Assembly: GCF_001651875.1 (NCBI RefSeq)
Contig: NZ_LNQB01000083.1
Span: 191,130 to 255,129, forward strand
Direction of reading: 5' to 3'
Length of the DNA stretch: 64,000 nucleotides
Origin: Sinorhizobium saheli
Lineage (GTDB): Bacteria > Pseudomonadota > Alphaproteobacteria > Rhizobiales > Rhizobiaceae
The notes beneath the pieces are model-generated. The model was not told the DNA's origin, ran no database searches, and saw only the letters and a list, made by a program, of their open reading frames with translations. A program made the translations under genes and the position numbers. Below are positions 1-8,609 of the stretch, piece by piece (within the stretch, counting starts at the first letter, position 1; each line of letters starts with the position of its first letter).

Positions 1-552
1 GTAATCGGCGACGATCTCGTCGAAGACCTGCTCGCGGAAGTCGACAAGGTCGATCTTGTTGACCGCGAGCACCACGTGGCGGATGCCGAGCAGCGAGGCG
101 ATGTAGGAGTGGCGCCGCGTCTGCTGCAGGATGCCCTGGCGGCTGTCGATGAGGATGATGGCGAGATCGGCCGTCGAGGCGCCGGTCACCATGTTGCGCG
201 TATATTCCTCGTGGCCGGGCGTGTCGGCGACGATGAACTTGCGCTTCGAGGTGGCGAAATAGCGGTAGGCGACGTCGATCGTGATGCCCTGTTCGCGCTC
301 GGCCTCGAGCCCGTCGAGAAGCAAAGCGAGATCGATCTCCTTGCCGTTGGCGGCGCCGGGGGCGCCGACGCGCCCGAGATTTGCCAGTTGGTCCTCGAAG
401 ATCAGCTTGGCATCGTAGAGCAGCCGTCCGATCAGCGTCGACTTGCCGTCGTCGACCGAGCCGCAGGTCATGAACCTCAGGATCGACTTGTTGTCGTGCT
501 CGGCCAGATGCGTCTCGATGTCATGGGGCGGTATGGATTGGACATAAGACAT
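1..552 (-). CDS. cysN: Sulfate adenylyltransferase large subunit, partial (CysN, or bifunctional NodQ)
   Basis: The first 184 codons are present; the rest lies beyond the left edge. The product is the GTPase subunit of ATP sulfurylase, which couples GTP hydrolysis to formation of adenosine 5'-phosphosulfate from sulfate and ATP in the cytoplasm. The G1 loop GSVDDGKST is at residues 31-39, G3 [11 protein letters not shown] at 110-120 and G4 NKID at 165-168. The ATG shares its A with the TGA of cysD (TGATG), so the two are translationally coupled. In rhizobia the same N-terminus occurs in NodQ, which has a C-terminal APS kinase and serves Nod-factor or polysaccharide sulfation. The visible part cannot separate CysN from NodQ. 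Confidence 0.93.
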   Translation of the reverse strand, partial: MSYVQSIPPHDIETHLAEHDNKSILRFMTCGSVDDGKSTLIGRLLYDAKLIFEDQLANLGRVGAPGAANGKEIDLALLLDGLEAEREQGITIDVAYRYFATSKRKFIVADTPGHEEYTRNMVTGASTADLAIILIDSRQGILQQTRRHSYIASLLGIRHVVLAVNKIDLVDFREQVFDEIVADY

Positions 553-1451
553 CAGAAGTACCCCTCACGCTTCTTCTTCTCCATCGCGCCCGCCTCGTCC
601 TTGTCGATGAGGCGGCTCTGCCGCTCGGACGTGCGCACCGTCAACATCTCCCGCAATATGTCCGGAACCGTGGCGGCCTCGGACTCGATCGCGCCCGTCA
701 GCGGATAGCAGCCGAGCGTGCGGAACCGCACCAGGCTTTCGACGACCTCCTCGCCGGGCCCGATCGGCATGCGCTCGTCATCGACCATAATCAGCATGCC
801 GTCGCGGCGCACGATCGGGCGCCGTGCGGCGAAATAAAGCGGTACGATGGGAATGTCTTCACGCAGGATGTATTGCCAGATGTCGAACTCCGTCCAATTC
901 GAGAGCGGAAACACCCGCATCGTCTCGCCCTTGCCGACCCGCGTGTTGAAGGTCTTCCACATCTCCGGGCGCTGACGCTTCGGATCCCAGCCGTGCTGGG
1001 CGTTGCGGATCGAGAAGATGCGCTCCTTGGCGCGAGACTTCTCCTCGTCGCGCCGCGCCCCCGCCAGTGCCGCATCGAAGCCGTATCGCTCCAGCGCCTG
1101 CCTTAGCGCCATCGTCTTCATGATGTGGGTGTGGACGTTGGAGCCGTGCGAAAAAGGGCCGACGCCCTGATCTATCCCGTCCTGGTTGACGTGCACGAGG
1201 AGGTTGAATCCGAGCTCCCGCGCCATCCGGTCACGGAACTCGATCATCTCCCGGAACTTCCATTTGGTGTCCACATGCAGGAAGGGGAAAGGCGGTTTGG
1301 CCGGGTAGAACGCCTTCATTGCCAGATGCAAGAGCACGGACGAGTCTTTTCCAATGGAATAGAGCGCGACCGGATTTGAAAACGTTGCAACGACTTCCCG
1401 AATGACATGGATCGCTTCAGCTTCAAGCCGCCGAAGGTGAGGAAGAGACAT
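552..1451 (-). CDS. cysD: Sulfate adenylyltransferase small subunit (CysD/NodP)
   Basis: This is the catalytic ATP-sulfurylase subunit of 299 residues, the usual length for CysD/NodP. It belongs to the PP-loop ATP pyrophosphatases and has the loop SIGKDSS at residues 32-38. The family-typical tail [11 protein letters not shown] is intact. It forms the heterodimer with the CysN product encoded immediately downstream. A GGGA ribosome site lies 5-9 bases before the ATG. No cysH precedes it, unlike many cysHDN operons, which leaves room for a NodPQ role in sulfate activation for exported sugars. The upstream region is shared with a divergent sugar kinase. Confidence 0.95.
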   Translation of the reverse strand: MSLPHLRRLEAEAIHVIREVVATFSNPVALYSIGKDSSVLLHLAMKAFYPAKPPFPFLHVDTKWKFREMIEFRDRMARELGFNLLVHVNQDGIDQGVGPFSHGSNVHTHIMKTMALRQALERYGFDAALAGARRDEEKSRAKERIFSIRNAQHGWDPKRQRPEMWKTFNTRVGKGETMRVFPLSNWTEFDIWQYILREDIPIVPLYFAARRPIVRRDGMLIMVDDERMPIGPGEEVVESLVRFRTLGCYPLTGAIESEAATVPDILREMLTVRTSERQSRLIDKDEAGAMEKKKREGYF

Positions 1452-1793
1452 GTGACAATCCCTCTGATTTTAAATAATGAAATGACTTGCTATGCGATGA
1501 AAAACATTATCGCCAGCGAAATGCTTGCCGGCGCAATCAAGTAAGCGGCGGGAGCGGCCAAAATTCGCCGCCCGCTGGTATAGGCCGGCATTAAACCGCC
1601 TTATCACTAATATTTCAAGTAACAACAGTAACACGCGTTTCCGAACCCGATGCGGCCGCACCGAGGTCCGCCGCTCATCCGTCCATCTGGCGCCCTGCCC
1701 CTCGCCGTGGCGATCCCTTATGCTCGCCTTCGCCGACACACTGAGTCGAGAATGCCGGTGCGCCGGCCAGGTCCACACCCGGAGCGAATTGAA
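1452..1793. other. Divergent intergenic region, cysD / sugar kinase
   Basis: This gap of 342 bases separates the divergent cysD and kinase genes. The first 60 bases next to cysD are AT-rich and probably hold its promoter, but I could not pick convincing -35/-10 hexamers. The kinase reading frame stays open to 1650, but that extension lacks the family start and a ribosome site. No RNA gene or repeat was recognised. Confidence 0.4.
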
Positions 1794-2729
1794 ATGCGCC
1801 CACTTGCAGCCATCGGTAACGTCAATGTCGATCTCATCCTCGGCCCGGCCGAGCCCTGGCCGAAGGCCGGCACGGAGATCATCGTCGATCACGACGAGCT
1901 GCGCGTCGGCGGCTGCGCCGGCAACAACGCGCTTGCCTGGGACTCGCTCGGCGTCGATTACGCCATCGCCGCCAATGTGGGAAACGATCAGTTCGGCGCC
2001 TGGCTGAAGGAGGCATTCGGCGAACGCTCGCGCGACTGGCCGGTGGAAGCCGTCGCCACGACGCTGTCGGTCGGCATCACGCACCCGGACGGCGAGCGGA
2101 CCTTTTTCACGACCCGCGGCCACCTGCCGCTCTTCAGCTTTCCGGAAGTGCTGTCGATGCTCGACGGCGACCGGCTCGGCGGCGGCTACGCGCTCGTCTC
2201 CGGCTCGTTCCTTACGGACGCGCTGACGCTCGCCTATGACGAGCTCTTCGCCTGGGCGGACGCGCACGAGATCGCCGTGGCGCTCGATACGGGCTGGCCG
2301 CTCGACGGCTGGACGGAGACGAACCGGCTGAGGACGCGCGCCTGGCTCAAGCGCTGCCATTGTGCCCTCTTCAACGAGGTGGAGACGACCACGCTGACCG
2401 CTGAGGCCGATGTGACCGTGGCCGCGCGCAAGCTGAAGGATGCGATGCCTGCGGACGCCATCGTCGTCGTCAAGCGCGGGCCGCGCGGCGCCTTCGCCCT
2501 CGACCGAAACGGGCAGGCGTTCTCCGTTGCGGCCCCACCCGTCGACGTCATCGACACGATCGGCGCCGACGACGTCTTCAATGCCGGATTCATGGCGGCA
2601 CTTGCCGCCGATATGCCGCTCAAAGCCTGCCTGGAGACCGGCGTCGCCATCGCGTCCGAAGCGATTTCGACGCTGCCGCGCAGCTACGGCAAGCCCCTTA
2701 CGGCTTTCCTCGAGGGAACCGGCCGATGA
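1794..2729 (+). CDS. PfkB-family carbohydrate kinase with altered GAGD motif
   Basis: This 311-residue protein is a ribokinase/PfkB-type sugar kinase expected to phosphorylate a sugar or nucleoside with ATP. The N-terminus IGNVNVDLILG followed by GGCAGNNALA is the typical sugar-binding start. The C-terminal signature at residues 254-260 reads DTIGADD where the family has DTxGAGD; the last Asp, the catalytic base, is kept, while the preceding Gly of the anion hole is Asp. The start at 1794 is preceded by GGAG at 1781-1784 and matches the family N-terminus; the frame continues upstream to 1650 without homology. It stands alone, so its substrate cannot be inferred from neighbours. Confidence 0.82.
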   Translation: MRPLAAIGNVNVDLILGPAEPWPKAGTEIIVDHDELRVGGCAGNNALAWDSLGVDYAIAANVGNDQFGAWLKEAFGERSRDWPVEAVATTLSVGITHPDGERTFFTTRGHLPLFSFPEVLSMLDGDRLGGGYALVSGSFLTDALTLAYDELFAWADAHEIAVALDTGWPLDGWTETNRLRTRAWLKRCHCALFNEVETTTLTAEADVTVAARKLKDAMPADAIVVVKRGPRGAFALDRNGQAFSVAAPPVDVIDTIGADDVFNAGFMAALAADMPLKACLETGVAIASEAISTLPRSYGKPLTAFLEGTGR

Positions 2730-2793
2730 GCGCCGTGAACACCGCGGGGGGTTGGCGAAGCCGGAGATAACCGCCCGTATTCCGCCGTTGGGG

Positions 2794-3606
2794 TCAGCGG
2801 CCTGCGGCGGTCCTCGCCGATGGCGCGCGATCCTCGCCGTAGCCGAGCTTCTCCGAAAGCTCGCTTGCCCCATCGATGAGCACGCGAAGATAGGCGTCCC
2901 GATTGCGCAGGCCGTCCTCCTTCGGCGCAACGAGGCACAGTGTGGCGACGCAAATCCCATCGGCGTCATAGACCGGTACCGCAAAGCAATGGGTGAAGCT
3001 GTCGACGATGCTGTTGAAGGTGAAATAGCCATCCTTCTTGGCTTTGCGGACCTCGGCGATGAACGCGGGGGGATCGAGGCGCTCGCCGCTCGGCAGTACG
3101 AAATCCTCTTCAGGGATGAACGCTGATATCTCCTCGTCGCTCATATGGTCGACAAGGAGGCGGCCGGAGGCGGTCCACGGGATGGGGACCGGCTCGCCGA
3201 TATTGGTGGAGATGCGGAAGGGACGGTTGCCCTCGTTCATGAGAACGACGGCATATTTCTTGCCATCGAGCTGGCACATCTGCGCCGTTTCACGCGTCTC
3301 TTCGGCAATCCTCGCCAAGAGATGCTCGCATTCGCGGATGAGATCGAACTGCTCGGCATAGGCGGCGCCGAGGAAGTAGAGCCTGCGGCCGAGAAACACG
3401 CGGCCGTCGTCACCACGGTACTCGATCACGCCCCGCCGCAGGAGCAGATTGACGAGCTCATAGACCGACGAGCGCGGCGCGCCGATTCCTTGAGCGATCT
3501 CGTTCGGGCGAAGCGGTTGACGCTGCAGGCGCAGGAAGTCGAGGATCTCGAACGCCCGATCGAGACCGCGTGCCCTGCGATTGATGCTGTCGTCCGCGCC
3601 CGCCAT
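2794..3606 (-). CDS. IclR-family transcriptional regulator
   Basis: This regulator has 270 residues. An N-terminal winged helix-turn-helix spans about residues 12-75 (RAFEILDFLRL, then NEIAQGIGAPRSSVYELVNLL), followed by an IclR effector domain to about 255 with the usual pattern FSVPVYDADG-like near 215. AGGAGG sits just before the ATG. It is in the same direction and downstream of the RidA and amino-acid ABC genes, so it is the likely local regulator. Its candidate operators are the paired palindromes at 7122-7157. The effector is unknown. Confidence 0.88.
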   Translation of the reverse strand: MAGADDSINRRARGLDRAFEILDFLRLQRQPLRPNEIAQGIGAPRSSVYELVNLLLRRGVIEYRGDDGRVFLGRRLYFLGAAYAEQFDLIRECEHLLARIAEETRETAQMCQLDGKKYAVVLMNEGNRPFRISTNIGEPVPIPWTASGRLLVDHMSDEEISAFIPEEDFVLPSGERLDPPAFIAEVRKAKKDGYFTFNSIVDSFTHCFAVPVYDADGICVATLCLVAPKEDGLRNRDAYLRVLIDGASELSEKLGYGEDRAPSARTAAGR

Positions 3607-3648
3607 CGCGCCCTCCTTGCCGCCGAAACCGGCCCTTGCGAATTCTCC

Positions 3649-4032
3649 TCATTTAGCCTTGTAGGCAACGCAGTCAACTTCGACCTTGCAGTCGACCATC
3701 ATGCGCGATTGGACACAGGCGCGGGCAGGCGGATGCTTGCCGAAATATTCCGCATAAACGCCGTTGAAGGTCCAGAAGTCGCGCGGATCATCGAGCCAGA
3801 CACCGACCCGCACCACGTCCTCCACGCCGTAGCCCGCCTCGTGCAAGATGGCGATCATGTTCTCGATCGCCTTGCGGCTTTCAGCGATGATGCCGCCGAC
3901 GACGATCTCGCCCGCCTCCATCGCGACCTGCCCGGAAACATAGAGCCAGCCATTCGCCTCGACGGCGCGCGCAAAGGGCAAGGCTTGTCTTCCGGCACCG
4001 GTTTCACCCGTTCCATAACGCTTGATCGTCAC
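3649..4032 (-). CDS. RidA/YjgF-family protein
   Basis: This 127-residue RidA-fold protein belongs to a family of trimeric cytoplasmic deaminases that remove reactive enamine/imine intermediates made by PLP enzymes. VSGQVAMEAG near residue 33 and the C-terminal ARACVQSRMMVDCKVEVDC segment, with the family Arg-x-Cys/Val pattern, are visible. The start is GTG at 4032, with GGAG 6 bases upstream; the ATG just before is closed by a stop after two codons. It sits between the IclR gene and the ABC ATPase gene, and the PLP enzyme of the same cluster at 7246 is its natural partner. Confidence 0.87.
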   Translation of the reverse strand: MTIKRYGTGETGAGRQALPFARAVEANGWLYVSGQVAMEAGEIVVGGIIAESRKAIENMIAILHEAGYGVEDVVRVGVWLDDPRDFWTFNGVYAEYFGKHPPARACVQSRMMVDCKVEVDCVAYKAK

Positions 4033-4061
4033 ACTTCACTCCATTTCTGTAACTTGGTTGG

Positions 4062-4829
4062 TCAGTTGAACGTCGATGTCTTCAGGAATTCCGCCAGGCG
4101 CTCGGTCTTGGGTTTAAGGAACATTTCGCGTGGATTGCCCTCCTCGCCGATGCGTCCCTGATTCATGAAGATCACCCGGGAAGACACCTCGTAGGCAAAG
4201 CGCATCTCGTGGGTGACGATGAGCATGCTCATGCCGTCCTCGGCGAGCCCCTTGATCACCTGCAGCACCTCGTTCACGAGTTCCGGATCGAGCGCCGAGG
4301 TTACCTCGTCGAAAAGCATCAGCTTCGGATTCATGGCGATCGCACGCGCGATCGCGACGCGTTGCTGCTGGCCGCCGGAAAGCTGGCCGGGATAGTGATC
4401 CTTGCGCGAGAGCAGACCGACGCGGTCGAGCCATTTCTCCGCCAGTCCCCTTGCCTCGTCGCGGCTCATCTTCTTCACCTTGACGAGCCCCAGCATGACA
4501 TTGCCTGCTGCGGTCATGTGCGGGAAAAGGTTGAACTGCTGGAAGGCCATGCCGGTGAGCGCGCGCTGGCGGGCGATCTCCCGCTCCGGCTTGCGGCGGC
4601 GCACGCCGCCCACCGTCTCGTAGCCGATTTCCTGGCCGTCGATCGAGATCGTGCCGCCCTGGAACTCTTCCAGCATGTTGATACAGCGAAGCATCGTCGT
4701 CTTGCCGGAGCCGCTGGAGCCGATGATGCTGATTACGTCGCCTTGGCGCATGGAGCAGTCGACGCCCTTCAGCACCTCGACTGTACCGTAGCGCTTGTGA
4801 AGGTCGCGGATTTCAAGAAGGTTGGTCAT
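4062..4829 (-). CDS. Polar amino-acid ABC transporter, ATP-binding protein
   Basis: This 255-residue ATPase is of the GlnQ/HisP type and energises uptake through the two permeases upstream. Walker [10 protein letters not shown] is at residues 37-45, the signature LSGGQQQR is intact, and Walker B reads [12 protein letters not shown], with Val where Pro is most common after the catalytic Glu. The ATG at 4829 gives the family N-terminus [14 protein letters not shown]; the frame is open further upstream but only across the permease gene. It follows the permease gene by 14 bases in one operon. Confidence 0.94.
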   Translation of the reverse strand: MTNLLEIRDLHKRYGTVEVLKGVDCSMRQGDVISIIGSSGSGKTTMLRCINMLEEFQGGTISIDGQEIGYETVGGVRRRKPEREIARQRALTGMAFQQFNLFPHMTAAGNVMLGLVKVKKMSRDEARGLAEKWLDRVGLLSRKDHYPGQLSGGQQQRVAIARAIAMNPKLMLFDEVTSALDPELVNEVLQVIKGLAEDGMSMLIVTHEMRFAYEVSSRVIFMNQGRIGEEGNPREMFLKPKTERLAEFLKTSTFN

Positions 4830-4843
4830 CGGATTGCGAAGCC

Positions 4844-5503
4844 TCACGACGGAACGGCGGTCTTGCGCTCGACATAACGGCCGAAGCGCTCGATGCCGTA
4901 ATTGACGACGAAATAGAGAAAGCCTGCGAAGAAATAGAATTCGAGGCTCATGAAGGTGCGCGAGATCACTTCCTGCGTGCGCAGCAGCAACTCGCCGACG
5001 CCGATGATCGAAAGCAGGGTCGAGGCCTTGACCATCTCGGCGGCGGTGTTGACCCAGGCGGGCAGCGCCTGGCGCAGTGCCTGTGGGCCGAGCACATAGG
5101 CGAAGGTCTGCGGAAAGGTGAGCCCGATCGCCTTGGCGGCCTCGGTCTGGCCCTTGGGGATCGACTGCAGCGCGCCGCGCACCAACTCGCCGACATGCGA
5201 ACTGCAGAAGACGGCAAGCGCCAGCACGCCTGCCTGGAACGGGCCGAGATCGATACCGACGGTGCTCAGCACATAGTAGCTCGCAAGCACCAGCACGAGC
5301 ACCGGCGTGCCGCGGATGAAGTCCGTATAACCCCGCACCAGCCACTGAACCGGCCTATAGGCATAGATGAGTGCCAGTCCGACGAAGATGCCGAGGACCG
5401 TGCCGGCCACAATCGAGAGAAGCGAGATCGAGATCGATACGCCGAGGCCCTTGAGGAGTGGAATGCGGGCGACCCAGAGTTGATCGAGAAAACCGAAATC
5501 CAT
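4844..5503 (-). CDS. Polar amino-acid ABC transporter permease
   Basis: This inner-membrane permease of 219 residues belongs to the HisM/GlnP family. About five hydrophobic segments are visible. The cytoplasmic EAA-type loop, [15 protein letters not shown], contacts the ATPase. The ATG at 5503 has GAGG 8 bases upstream. A GTG at 5512 would overlap the stop of the preceding permease by four bases (GTGA) and is a possible alternative start giving 222 residues. Confidence 0.9.
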   Translation of the reverse strand: MDFGFLDQLWVARIPLLKGLGVSISISLLSIVAGTVLGIFVGLALIYAYRPVQWLVRGYTDFIRGTPVLVLVLASYYVLSTVGIDLGPFQAGVLALAVFCSSHVGELVRGALQSIPKGQTEAAKAIGLTFPQTFAYVLGPQALRQALPAWVNTAAEMVKASTLLSIIGVGELLLRTQEVISRTFMSLEFYFFAGFLYFVVNYGIERFGRYVERKTAVPS

Positions 5504-5508
5504 GGCGA

Positions 5509-6171
5509 TCACCTCGGCACGGCGAGACGCCGCTCGACGGCGCGCATCAGCGCGGCCAGCAGCGAACAGGTTGCGACGTAGAGGCAGCTTGCGACGATCC
5601 AGGTCTCGATGACGCGGAAGGTCTCGACATTGATCTTGCGCGCCTCGAAGGTGAGCTCCGGCACGGCGATCGCCGCAGCGAGCGAGGTATCCTTGAACAG
5701 CGATATCATCGTGCTGCCGAGCGACGGCAGGACGTTGCGCAACATTAGCGGAATGATGATCGAGGTACGGATCTGCATTTCGGTGAGGCCGATCGCGAGC
5801 CCGGCCTCGCGCTGGCCCGGCGGTATGGCGATGAGGCCGCCGCGGAACACTTCCGCAAGATAGGCGCCGGAATAGATCGCCAGCGTCAGCACAAAGCTCT
5901 CGATCTTGCCCAGGCGAACGCCGAGTTCGGGAAGCGCGAAGTAACTGAAGAGGACAAGGACGAGGATCGGCGTGTTGCGGATGATCGTGACGTAGAGGCC
6001 GGCGGGTTTGCGGAAGAAGCCGCTTTTGGAAACAAGCCCAAAGGCCGTGATCAATCCGATGACGCAGCCGGCGAGGATCGCCACGACGGCGAGTCCCAAG
6101 CTAAGCGCCAACCCCTGTAGGAGGAGGTCGAACGAGCGCCAGACGGCCGCGAAGTTCAGTGAATAGGTCAT
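5509..6171 (-). CDS. Polar amino-acid ABC transporter permease
   Basis: This is the second HisQ/GlnP-type membrane permease of the system, 220 residues from the ATG at 6171. It has several membrane helices and the EAA-type loop GQREAGLAIGLTEMQ. An in-frame ATG at 6183 would add four residues (MASP); I prefer 6171 because GGAATGG lies a plausible distance upstream, but the choice is not firm. It pairs with the permease at 4844 and shares an operon with the binding protein at 6244. Confidence 0.88.
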   Translation of the reverse strand: MTYSLNFAAVWRSFDLLLQGLALSLGLAVVAILAGCVIGLITAFGLVSKSGFFRKPAGLYVTIIRNTPILVLVLFSYFALPELGVRLGKIESFVLTLAIYSGAYLAEVFRGGLIAIPPGQREAGLAIGLTEMQIRTSIIIPLMLRNVLPSLGSTMISLFKDTSLAAAIAVPELTFEARKINVETFRVIETWIVASCLYVATCSLLAALMRAVERRLAVPR

Positions 6172-6243
6172 GGGCGAAGCCATTCCAAGCGAAGCGGTCG
6201 GCAGCCCCAGCGGTCAAGCGTAGCTGCTGCCGACGGCAAAGGC

Positions 6244-7086
6244 TTAATTGTACTCGAGCGGAAAACCGATCTGCGGCGGGGCCAGGTCCTTACCGAACCA
6301 GGTCTTGAAGGACTTGGCGTAAAAGTCGAATTCGACCCCGGTCATCGCCTCGTGCAGCGCGGTGTTGACGAAGTTCAGCCAGTCCTGATCGCCTCGCTTG
6401 ACGCCGCAGGCATAGGTCTGCGGGTTCCAGCCGTAACCCGCATCCTTGTAGCGGCCGGGGTTCTGGGTCATGTACCAGGCAAGCGACGACTGGTCGGTTG
6501 CGGCCGCATCGGCGCGGCCGGATTCGAGCGCCTGATAGATCAGGTCGACGGATTCATATTGATCGACGGTCGCCTCCGGCAAAGCGGCGTGCACCATGTC
6601 TTCTGCATAGACATTCTGCAGCACCGAGACGGTGACCGAGGAGCCCGCGACTTTCAACGCCTCATAGTCTGCATATTTGCCGTCGGCCTTGAGCATCAGG
6701 CCCACGCCCTCGCGGTAATAGGGGACGGTGAAAGCGATCTGCTGCGCACGTTCGCCCGTGACCGTCATGAATTGGCAGGTGATGTCGACCTTGCCGGTGG
6801 TGATGTTGGGAATGCGCGCATCCGACGACTGGTTGACGAACTCGATCTTCTCGGGATCGCCGAACAGCGCCTTGGCAATGATCCGCCCCATATCCACGTC
6901 GAACCCCTGCAGCTTGTCCTCGGCGCTCTTGAAGTGCCACGGCGCATTGGTGCTGCCGGTGCCGACGATCAGATGACCGCGCGCCAGGACTTCGTCGAGT
7001 TTGCTTGAAGGCTGCTGCGCCGTGGCCGGCACGGCCGCCAGGGCCGCGACGACAAGGCTCGCGGCAATGGTGAATGTCTTGACCAT
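6244..7086 (-). CDS. Polar amino-acid ABC transporter, periplasmic binding protein
   Basis: This 280-residue family 3 solute-binding protein has a clear Sec signal peptide (charged MVKTF, hydrophobic stretch, ATA-Q cleavage near residue 23). The mature part begins with the family pattern GHLIVGTGSTNAPWHF, then GFDVDMGRIIAKALFG. It should capture a polar amino acid or derivative in the periplasm. GGGGAGA precedes the ATG. It is the first gene of the operon that runs through two permeases, the ATPase, RidA and possibly IclR. A good promoter and two candidate operators lie just upstream. Confidence 0.92.
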   Translation of the reverse strand: MVKTFTIAASLVVAALAAVPATAQQPSSKLDEVLARGHLIVGTGSTNAPWHFKSAEDKLQGFDVDMGRIIAKALFGDPEKIEFVNQSSDARIPNITTGKVDITCQFMTVTGERAQQIAFTVPYYREGVGLMLKADGKYADYEALKVAGSSVTVSVLQNVYAEDMVHAALPEATVDQYESVDLIYQALESGRADAAATDQSSLAWYMTQNPGRYKDAGYGWNPQTYACGVKRGDQDWLNFVNTALHEAMTGVEFDFYAKSFKTWFGKDLAPPQIGFPLEYN

Positions 7087-7121
7087 CGAAGATCTCCCCT
7101 GTTTTGTTCCCGTAAATCGTA

Positions 7122-7157
7122 GTCCACTATACTGGACATGCGTCCTGAATACTGGAT
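7122..7157. promoter_or_regulatory. Tandem palindromic operators, candidate IclR sites
   Basis: Two imperfect 16-base palindromes, GTCCACTATACTGGAC (7122-7137) and GTCCTGAATACTGGAT (7142-7157), have starts exactly 20 bases (two helical turns) apart. They lie between the divergent binding-protein and PLP-enzyme genes, next to the predicted start of the minus-strand transcript. Length and symmetry suit an IclR dimer pair. That the IclR product at 2794 binds here is inferred from position. Confidence 0.65.
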
Positions 7158-7163
7158 TGACCT

Positions 7164-7192
7164 ATCAAAGGCCTCGGTTCATAACTTGTCAA
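7164..7192 (-). promoter_or_regulatory. Sigma-70-type promoter of the amino-acid ABC operon
   Basis: Reading the minus strand, a perfect -35 TTGACA (7192-7187) is followed after 17 bases by TTTGAT (7169-7164), a fair -10. The start would fall near 7157, so both palindromes at 7122-7157 would lie at and just downstream of the start, where a repressor blocks transcription. Confidence 0.55.
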
Positions 7193-7245
7193 GCGGGATC
7201 GGCAAGAATCGCCATCTTCGCTTTCCGAGGAGGATGGAAGCCCCC

Positions 7246-8304
7246 ATGACCCTACCGATCGAAACCCCCGCCGTGCTCGTCGACATCGATGTCGCGCGCC
7301 GCAATATCCGGCTATTCCAGGACTATGCCGACCGGCACGGCATCCGCGTGCGTCCGCACATAAAGACGCACAAGCTGCCGCAGATGGCCGAGCTGCAGCT
7401 CGATGCCGGGGCGATCGGCATCACCTGCCAGAAGGTGACGGAGGCGGAGGCGATGGTCGACGGCAGCGGGCGCATCACGGACGTGCTGATCACCTACAAC
7501 ATCCTCGGCGAGGCGAAGCTCGCGCGGCTCGCCCGCCTCAATGAACGCGTGAGCTTGAGCGTCGTCGCGGACAATGCAGCCGTGATCGACGGACTCGCTG
7601 CGCATTTCGCGCGCGCGCCGAGGCCGCTCACCGTGCTCGCCGAATGCAATACCGGGGCGGACCGCTGCGGCGTCGCGACACCCGTCGAGGCGGCCGCCCT
7701 CGCCCGCCGCATTGCCGGGGCCGCCGGCCTGCGCTTCGGTGGGTTGATGACCTATCCGCCGGCCGGCGGCACGGACCGGGTGCAGGCTTTCATGAGCGAG
7801 GCGAAGCGGTTGATCGAGGCGGACGGCATCGAGGTCCCGACCATCACTTCCGGCGGCACACCAGACATGATGCAGGCCGCAGAAGCGCCCGTGGCAACCG
7901 AGCACCGGCCGGGCACCTATATCTACAACGATCGCTCGCTCGTCGCCCGCGGTGTCGCGACCTGGGACGAATGCGCGCTGACCGTCCTTGCGACCGTCGT
8001 CTCCGTGCCTTCGGAAAACCGGGCGATCATCGACGCCGGCAGCAAGGTCCTGACCTCCGATCTTCTCGGTCTCTCCGGCTACGGCCACGTGCTCGGCCGC
8101 GACGACATCCGCATCGACCAGCTCTCGGAGGAGCATGGCCGGCTCGTCTCCGACGGCCCGATCGGACTTGCAGTCGGCGAGCAGCTGCGCATCGTGCCGA
8201 ACCACGCCTGCGTCGTCACCAACATGGTGGACGCGGTTCACATCATCGAGGGTGGCAAGCCGAAAGGACAGTGGCCCATCGTCGCCCGCGGCCGCGTCCT
8301 TTGA
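7246..8304 (+). CDS. Fold-type III PLP enzyme, D-threonine aldolase/D-serine dehydratase-like
   Basis: This 352-residue member of the DSD1/D-threonine aldolase group has an alanine-racemase-like N-terminal barrel and a C-terminal metal-binding domain. The PLP lysine lies in RPHIKTHK (Lys about 40). The metal motif PNHAC is near residue 323 (His and Cys, as in D-serine dehydratase). It would cleave or dehydrate a beta-hydroxy amino acid, possibly D-configured, in the cytoplasm. AGGAGG at 7228-7233 precedes the ATG at 7246 by 12 bases; the ATG at 7234 touches it and is too close. It is divergent from the ABC operon and shares its operator region, so it probably processes the imported compound. 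The exact substrate is not visible. Confidence 0.83.
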   Translation: MTLPIETPAVLVDIDVARRNIRLFQDYADRHGIRVRPHIKTHKLPQMAELQLDAGAIGITCQKVTEAEAMVDGSGRITDVLITYNILGEAKLARLARLNERVSLSVVADNAAVIDGLAAHFARAPRPLTVLAECNTGADRCGVATPVEAAALARRIAGAAGLRFGGLMTYPPAGGTDRVQAFMSEAKRLIEADGIEVPTITSGGTPDMMQAAEAPVATEHRPGTYIYNDRSLVARGVATWDECALTVLATVVSVPSENRAIIDAGSKVLTSDLLGLSGYGHVLGRDDIRIDQLSEEHGRLVSDGPIGLAVGEQLRIVPNHACVVTNMVDAVHIIEGGKPKGQWPIVARGRVL

Positions 8305-8609
8305 AGTGCCGCCTCAAAGCATATTGCAGTCAGGCGGCGTCGCACAAATGCGGCAGAACAAGCAGATTGAGCGTTGGCGCGCGTGAAGGTGAGCGCATCC
8401 CGCTCTAACGATCGGTATATTTTACTGCACGCTATACCGTGCTATTTTCGCTCCGCGGGAGCCTCGAGGGACAGGATGGGCAAGATTATTCCCGCAAACA
8501 GCTGAAGAACGATAGGACATTTCACGAAGCCCGCCCTTGGCGTAATAAGTTTGCGTTGTGGTAGTCGACTAAATTGATAGTTTTATCTGGCAAAGGATGG
8601 AGGGTCGAG
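8305..8609. other. Intergenic region before the sulfate operon
   Basis: This 305-base gap starts with a partial copy of a mosaic repeat (8309-8368), followed by AT-richer sequence that should hold the promoter of the sulfate transport operon. A perfect 10-base palindrome, TAGTCGACTA, is at 8562-8571, about 40 bases before the start codon, and could be an operator. I could not assign -35/-10 elements with confidence. Confidence 0.4.
8309..8368 (+). repeat. Partial copy of intergenic mosaic repeat
   Basis: TTGCAGTCAGGCGG followed by GCACAAATGCGGCA and AACAA matches, with few changes, the left half of the repeat at 60165-60258. This copy lacks the right-hand palindrome around CTACAGCG. It lies directly after the PLP-enzyme stop codon. 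Confidence 0.6.
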
